Shown here: positions 60,106 through 64,000 of the stretch, one piece after another | Layout: every line of letters starts with the position of its first letter | Position numbering within the stretch: the stretch's first letter is position 1 | Source: Ga0077527 sp964433345 | GTDB taxonomy: Bacteria; Pseudomonadota; Gammaproteobacteria; Burkholderiales; SG8-41 | DNA length: 64,000 nucleotides | Reading direction: 5' to 3' | Assembly (NCBI GenBank): GCA_964433345.1 | Contig: CAYSQJ010000009.1 | Span: 45,343-109,342, forward strand | The notes under the pieces: model-generated | Told to the model about the DNA's origin: nothing | The model's database searches: none | Seen by the model: the letters and a program-made list of their open reading frames with translations, nothing else | Program-made: the position numbers and the translations under genes

Positions 60106-60172
60106 TCCCGCAATACTGTCTTGTTATGGCAATGGGATAACACGGGATTCCCGTGCCGGGCAACCCTGCGCC

Positions 60173-61267
60173 TCATGCGGTCTTGCCGCACGCGATCAGG
60201 CGCTCGACGATGCCGCGCACCGGCGCCGGCAGGGCGGCCTGCAGCGCATCCTCGGGAGAAATCCACAGGCAGCCCGGCTCCTCCGCGCGTTGCGGCCAGC
60301 TTTTCACGATGGCCGGCTGCGGCAGGATGTCGAGCCTGAAATGGGTGAAGCCGTGCGCAACGACGGGCAGCATGGTGCCGGGGGTCACTGTCGCGCCATA
60401 GCGCCGTGCGCAGGCCGCCACCGGATCGGCATCGGCGTCCTCCTCCGGAAAACACCACAACCCTCCCCAGATTCCCGCCGGCGGGCGCTTCTCGAGCAGG
60501 ATTTCGCCGGCACGCTGCAGCACCAGCATCATCGTGCGCCGCTGCGGCAGGGTCTTGCGCGGCTTCGAGGCCGGCAAGGCCGACACCCGATCCGTGGCCA
60601 GCGCCACGCAAAGCGCACTCGCCGGGCAATCGCTGCAGCGCGGCTTGCGGCGCGTGCACACCGTGGCACCCAGATCCATCAAGCCCTGGGTGTAGGCCAC
60701 GAGGTTTTTCTGCGGCAGCAGCATCTCGGCATCGCGCCACAGCCGCGCCGCCACCGCCGGATCACCCGGATAGCCTTCGATGCCGCGCAGGCGCGCCAGC
60801 ACGCGCTTGACATTGCCGTCGAGGATGGCCGCGCGGCCGCCGAAAGCAAACACGAATATCGCCGCCGCTGTCGAGCGGCCGATGCCCGGCAGCGCCATCA
60901 ATGCATCAGGTGTTTCGGGAAAACGCCCGCCATGTTCGGCGACGATGATCCCGGCGGCACGATGCAGGTTGCGCCCGCGCGAGTAATAGCCGAGCCCGCT
61001 CCACAACGCGAGCACCTCGTCCTCCGTGGCCGCAGCCAGTGCCGCGACCGTCGGAAAACGTTGCAGGAAACGCCGGTAATAGGGAATGACCGTCGCCACC
61101 TGCGTCTGCTGCAGCATGATCTCCGACAGCCACACCGCATAGGGATCGCCGGTATTCTGCCAGGGCAGGTCGTGCCTGCCGTGGTGCTGCTGCCAGGCAA
61201 TCAGCGCCGGCGCGAAATCCGCGGCGGCCCGGTCTTCGGCACCGCCGGCCGCGGCATCAGCGGCCAA
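60173..61267 (-). CDS. mutY: Adenine DNA glycosylase MutY
   Basis: 364 residues. It removes A opposite 8-oxoG. N-terminal WYxxNxRxxPW-like WQQHHGRHDLPWQN, catalytic Glu49 in SEIMLQQTQV, HhH GIGRSTAAAI with Asp in AAILDGNVKRVLAR, the 4Fe-4S cluster C-x6-C-x2-C-x5-C (CTRRKPRCSDCPASALC) and a C-terminal NUDIX-like domain. Overlaps the AsmA-like stop by 11 bases. Confidence 0.95.
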   Translation of the reverse strand: MAADAAAGGAEDRAAADFAPALIAWQQHHGRHDLPWQNTGDPYAVWLSEIMLQQTQVATVIPYYRRFLQRFPTVAALAAATEDEVLALWSGLGYYSRGRNLHRAAGIIVAEHGGRFPETPDALMALPGIGRSTAAAIFVFAFGGRAAILDGNVKRVLARLRGIEGYPGDPAVAARLWRDAEMLLPQKNLVAYTQGLMDLGATVCTRRKPRCSDCPASALCVALATDRVSALPASKPRKTLPQRRTMMLVLQRAGEILLEKRPPAGIWGGLWCFPEEDADADPVAACARRYGATVTPGTMLPVVAHGFTHFRLDILPQPAIVKSWPQRAEEPGCLWISPEDALQAALPAPVRGIVERLIACGKTA

Positions 61268-63413
61268 GCAGGCCTTTCAGCGCATCACGCGCGCTGCTGC
61301 CGCTTTTCGGAGCTTCCGCCGGGGCCGTTCCGGCGCCCGGTTGCGGTGCCAGCCGGTCGAGCACCCGCTTCTTGATTGTATCCTCCGCCTTCTGCTTCAC
61401 GGTGTCAGTGACCATCGCGCCGAAATCCAGCCGGTAGGACGGCGCCTTCAGCGGGCCGGACACGCGCACCGGGATGGTGAGGCCACGCAGGTCCTCGGTC
61501 TCGCGTCCGCCCTGTCCTTTGCTGGTACCGACGATGCTGGCCTTGACCAGGTAATTGAGGGTGTCCGCGCCGATGTTGATCTCGCCCTCGCCGCCCACCC
61601 GCAGCAGCGGCGACTTCATCGACAGGTCATTGTTGCGCGCCACGCCATCGCTTATCCGGAAGCTCGCCGTGAGCTCGGAAAAATCGGTTTTCTGCCGCGT
61701 ATCCGCCTGCTGGGTCTGCTCGCCCTTCAGCGCGCCGAGACGCGCCTTCGCACTGCGTATCGCGCCGGCGATGTCGATGCCCTTGAGGGCGCCATCGGCA
61801 AGCTGCAGTGCGGCAGTGCCGCCCAGCGCGCGCTTCAGCGCATCGGCCGTACCGCCGCGGGTATTCAGGTCCGCGGTGATGGTGCCGCGACCCTCCAGGG
61901 TCTCGTTGTTGGCAAGATCCTTCAGCAAGGGCGCCAGGCTGATGCCGGCAAGCGTCTGCTTCAGCGCAAACGCCGGAACCTTCGATGCCGCATCAACCGT
62001 CGCCGAACCCTCAAGCGTGCCCTGATACAGACCCGCATTCAATGGACTCACGACAAGCCGGCCACCGGCTGCCTTGAGCCCTGCGCGCAGGTTCTGCAAT
62101 TTCAGATTGCCGGCCGTCAGCGCGCCGATGCGGACATTGCCATCGGCTCGCAGCGTTTTCAGGGCCGACAGGTCGAAGGGCTGTGCCGATGCGGCAGCCG
62201 GCGCAGCGGAGGCTGACGCAGCCGGCGAGGTGCCACCCGCTTTGGCGGCCGGCGTGGCCGCCGGCATCAGGCGGTCAACATCGAGCTGGTCGAGGTCGAT
62301 GTCGAATGTGTATGCCGATGGGCCGAAGCCGGCGATGCCGAAGCGAGCCTTCAGTTTGCTTTCGGCCATCGTGCCGGAGACATCGAGTCGTGCATTCTGT
62401 TTGGCAAGATCAGCGCTGGCCGTACCCGCCAGATCCGCGCTGATGCCCTGTCCGGGCAGTCCGGCTCCGCTCGCGCTGAGGCTCGCCTTCAGCTGCGGCA
62501 GACTGAACTGCTGCGTCTGCAGGTTGCCGTTGACCGGCGAGGCCAGGCGCAGCTTGAACGCGCGGCCGTCCTGCCTGAAGCCGGCATTGATCGTCGCTGC
62601 GGTCACCTTGAATGACTCCGGTGTGCCGGCGACCGCGGGCAATTCCAGTTTGAACTCGAGGTTCTCCAGCGTCGCCGCCTTGCCGCGGATGTCCAGCACC
62701 AGCTGCTCCAGCGCGGCGGATTTCTGTACGGCATCAAGCGCCAGCCGGGTTTTGAGGTCCACTGCCACATCGAGTTTCGGACGGTCAGCCTGAGCGAGCA
62801 GTGTCAGCCGGATATCAGCCGGCACGCCGCTGGCGATGCGGCCGGTCTGCAGGTTCAGCTTCGAAACCGCGTAACGCGTGCCCGCGGCTTCATCAAGATA
62901 CTCCAGCATCGAGTCGGCGATGACCACGCTGTCGATGTCGAAGGCGAATTGCCGGCCTGGCTCACCGGCGGCAGGTTTCTGCGGCTGCTGCGGCTTGTCA
63001 CCACCTCCGGCAGCGACACCGCCGGCCAGGTCGTCGAAATTCAGCCGGCCCTTGCGGTCACGCGACAGCTTGATGCGCGCGCCGCGCACCGTCACCTCGT
63101 CGACCACCAGCTGCTTTGACAACAACGGCAGCAGCTTCAGCGAAAAGCGCGCGCCATCGACCGCCATGAACAGCTGCTCGCTGTTGCGCTCCGACAGCGA
63201 CAGCTTGCCAAGCTCGGCACCGATGCCGGGCCAGAATGCAAGTTTGATGTCGCCCTCGAGTTTCAGCGTGCGCTGGCTGTGCTCACGCACCAGTTCAACG
63301 ATCTGCGGCTTGTAGTCGTTGGGATCGAAAGTCGCGGCGACATAGGCCAGCACGCCTCCGGCCAGCACCACCAGTGCACCAATGACAAGAGCGGCAATTT
63401 TGAGGATTTTCAT
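61257..63413 (-). CDS. AsmA-family envelope protein
   Basis: 718 residues. N-terminal membrane span (LKIAALVIGALVVLAGGVLAYVAATFDPNDYKPQI), then a long beta-rich periplasmic region ending with the AsmA C-terminal domain (RGGTADALKRALGGTAALQLADGALKGIDIAGAIR). Such proteins are thought to move or position phospholipids between membranes. ATG 63413 is taken because upstream codons lie in the promoter region. Confidence 0.92.
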   Translation of the reverse strand: MKILKIAALVIGALVVLAGGVLAYVAATFDPNDYKPQIVELVREHSQRTLKLEGDIKLAFWPGIGAELGKLSLSERNSEQLFMAVDGARFSLKLLPLLSKQLVVDEVTVRGARIKLSRDRKGRLNFDDLAGGVAAGGGDKPQQPQKPAAGEPGRQFAFDIDSVVIADSMLEYLDEAAGTRYAVSKLNLQTGRIASGVPADIRLTLLAQADRPKLDVAVDLKTRLALDAVQKSAALEQLVLDIRGKAATLENLEFKLELPAVAGTPESFKVTAATINAGFRQDGRAFKLRLASPVNGNLQTQQFSLPQLKASLSASGAGLPGQGISADLAGTASADLAKQNARLDVSGTMAESKLKARFGIAGFGPSAYTFDIDLDQLDVDRLMPAATPAAKAGGTSPAASASAAPAAASAQPFDLSALKTLRADGNVRIGALTAGNLKLQNLRAGLKAAGGRLVVSPLNAGLYQGTLEGSATVDAASKVPAFALKQTLAGISLAPLLKDLANNETLEGRGTITADLNTRGGTADALKRALGGTAALQLADGALKGIDIAGAIRSAKARLGALKGEQTQQADTRQKTDFSELTASFRISDGVARNNDLSMKSPLLRVGGEGEINIGADTLNYLVKASIVGTSKGQGGRETEDLRGLTIPVRVSGPLKAPSYRLDFGAMVTDTVKQKAEDTIKKRVLDRLAPQPGAGTAPAEAPKSGSSARDALKGLLGR

Positions 63414-63527
63414 CGGTCGACCCTCTGCTGTAGCTGGGGTGGAGCGGGTGAAGGGAACAAGTCCAATCAACCAACCCATTGATTAATAACGGGTTTTTCC
63501 TGTTAGCTCCACAGGAAATGACCACAT

Positions 63528-63554
63528 ATTGTACCAGCGGCGCACGCTAGTCAA
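63528..63554 (-). promoter_or_regulatory. Candidate promoter of the asmA-mutY pair
   Basis: Minus strand: TTGACT (63549-63554) and an extended -10 TGG-TACAAT (63528-63536), 15 bases apart. The spacing is short; the TGn extension compensates. A palindrome TTTCCTGT-N7-ACAGGAAA lies just downstream (63496-63518). Confidence 0.45.
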
Positions 63555-63608
63555 CGCGCGGCGTCCATCGGTGTCTGCCCGCGACCAACAACAGCCGACA
63601 AGGATCGC

Positions 63609-64000
63609 TCAGGCCCCGCCCTCGTCAGGTGTCGGGGCGTTCAAGCGTTTCACTCGACTGATGAACCGCTTCAACGGCTCGGAGGGCTCGCCCCCACGGC
63701 GCACCAGGTAGGTCGAGAGCATCGGTGGCGTGCCCGCTAGCGGCCGTGTCGCAATGTCCGGCCGGTTCAGCGCCTCCACCTGCGAGGCAATCGCAAAGCC
63801 GATCCCGTATCCTGCCCCAACCAGCGTGAGCATCACGCCCAAGCTGGTGACATGATCGACCACCTTCAGCGGCAGCGCCGCACCATCGAGCACCGCCTGG
63901 ATCTGGTCGTGGCAGCCCGAGGCTTCGTCAGGGGTGCACAACAACACCGGAAACTTCAGCCCGTCGGCGATCGAGACCACCTTGTGGACCAAAATCGGGT
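63609..64000 (-). CDS. LysR-type regulator, C-terminal part (cut by window edge)
   Basis: Only the last 130 residues are in the window. The effector-domain pattern is clear: GLGVMLTLVGAGYGIGFAIASQVEAL (here SLGVMLTLVGAGYGIGFA), then PLAGTPPMLSTYLVRRGGEPSEPLKRF. The frame stays open to position 64000, so the DNA-binding half is beyond the edge. Confidence 0.8.
   Translation of the reverse strand, partial: PILVHKVVSIADGLKFPVLLCTPDEASGCHDQIQAVLDGAALPLKVVDHVTSLGVMLTLVGAGYGIGFAIASQVEALNRPDIATRPLAGTPPMLSTYLVRRGGEPSEPLKRFISRVKRLNAPTPDEGGA

Noticed and set aside
60141..60155. CACGGG-ATT-CCCGTG hairpin upstream of mutY
   Set aside because: Short stem, only TTAT beyond it, and position between two same-strand genes; too weak.
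1..64000. Search for tRNA, rRNA, CRISPR arrays, insertion sequences and phage genes
   Set aside because: None seen on either strand; the repeats found are short palindromes and the AT-rich motif, without transposase or regular spacing.

Overview
The window is chromosomal DNA of a high-GC betaproteobacterium. The gene order points there: petABC next to sspAB; a minus-strand run mlaFEDCB - ABC exporter - bolA - murA - hisG-D-C-B-H-A-F-I-E - tatABC; and kdsD-kdsC-lptCAB-rpoN-hpf-ptsN-hprK-rapZ. I cannot name a genus. There are no rRNA, tRNA, CRISPR, transposase or phage genes, and no gene-free gap exceeds 300 bases.

Layout. 0-9.5 kb: Tat-type amidohydrolase, SspB/SspA, cytochrome bc1 complex, a two-component system, a small secreted protein, a Nif3-family protein. 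9.5-19.2 kb: DegS/MucD-like protease facing tatCBA and a complete run of his genes (short HisG, so HisZ must be elsewhere). 19.3-26.7 kb: Mla lipid-transport operon, a two-gene ABC exporter, IbaG/BolA and MurA, plus an inverted orphan MlaF paralogue between murA and hisG. 26.8-30.4 kb: accessory genes (luciferase-like monooxygenase, epimerase, AurF-like diiron protein, lone ABC ATPase). 30.6-49 kb: an MSHA-type pilus cluster, flanked by an NtrC-type regulator and an unusual histidine kinase, with a separate pilin gene carrying a textbook sigma-54 promoter and a strong terminator. 49-59.4 kb: CPA2 antiporter, Kdo/Lpt genes, RpoN and the PTS-Ntr group. 59.4-64 kb: folate cyclo-ligase, MutY, AsmA-like protein and the C-terminal part of a LysR regulator cut by the window edge.

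Most interesting points. (1) Seven copies of an AT-rich motif (consensus ATAAAAACAAATACTTA), about one per 9 kb, stand out against the GC-rich background. They sit at gene boundaries or inside genes, where they encode the MlaC signal peptide, the tail of a LON-domain protein and a linker in MshM. (2) Regulator, kinase, sigma-54 promoter and rpoN together suggest a self-contained circuit driving the pilin. (3) A 2.6-kb low-GC stretch holds two related prepilin-like proteins. (4) The orphan MlaF paralogue has Tyr in place of the H-loop His. (5) Three long imperfect palindromes each begin at the stop codon of a tat, his or ABC gene.
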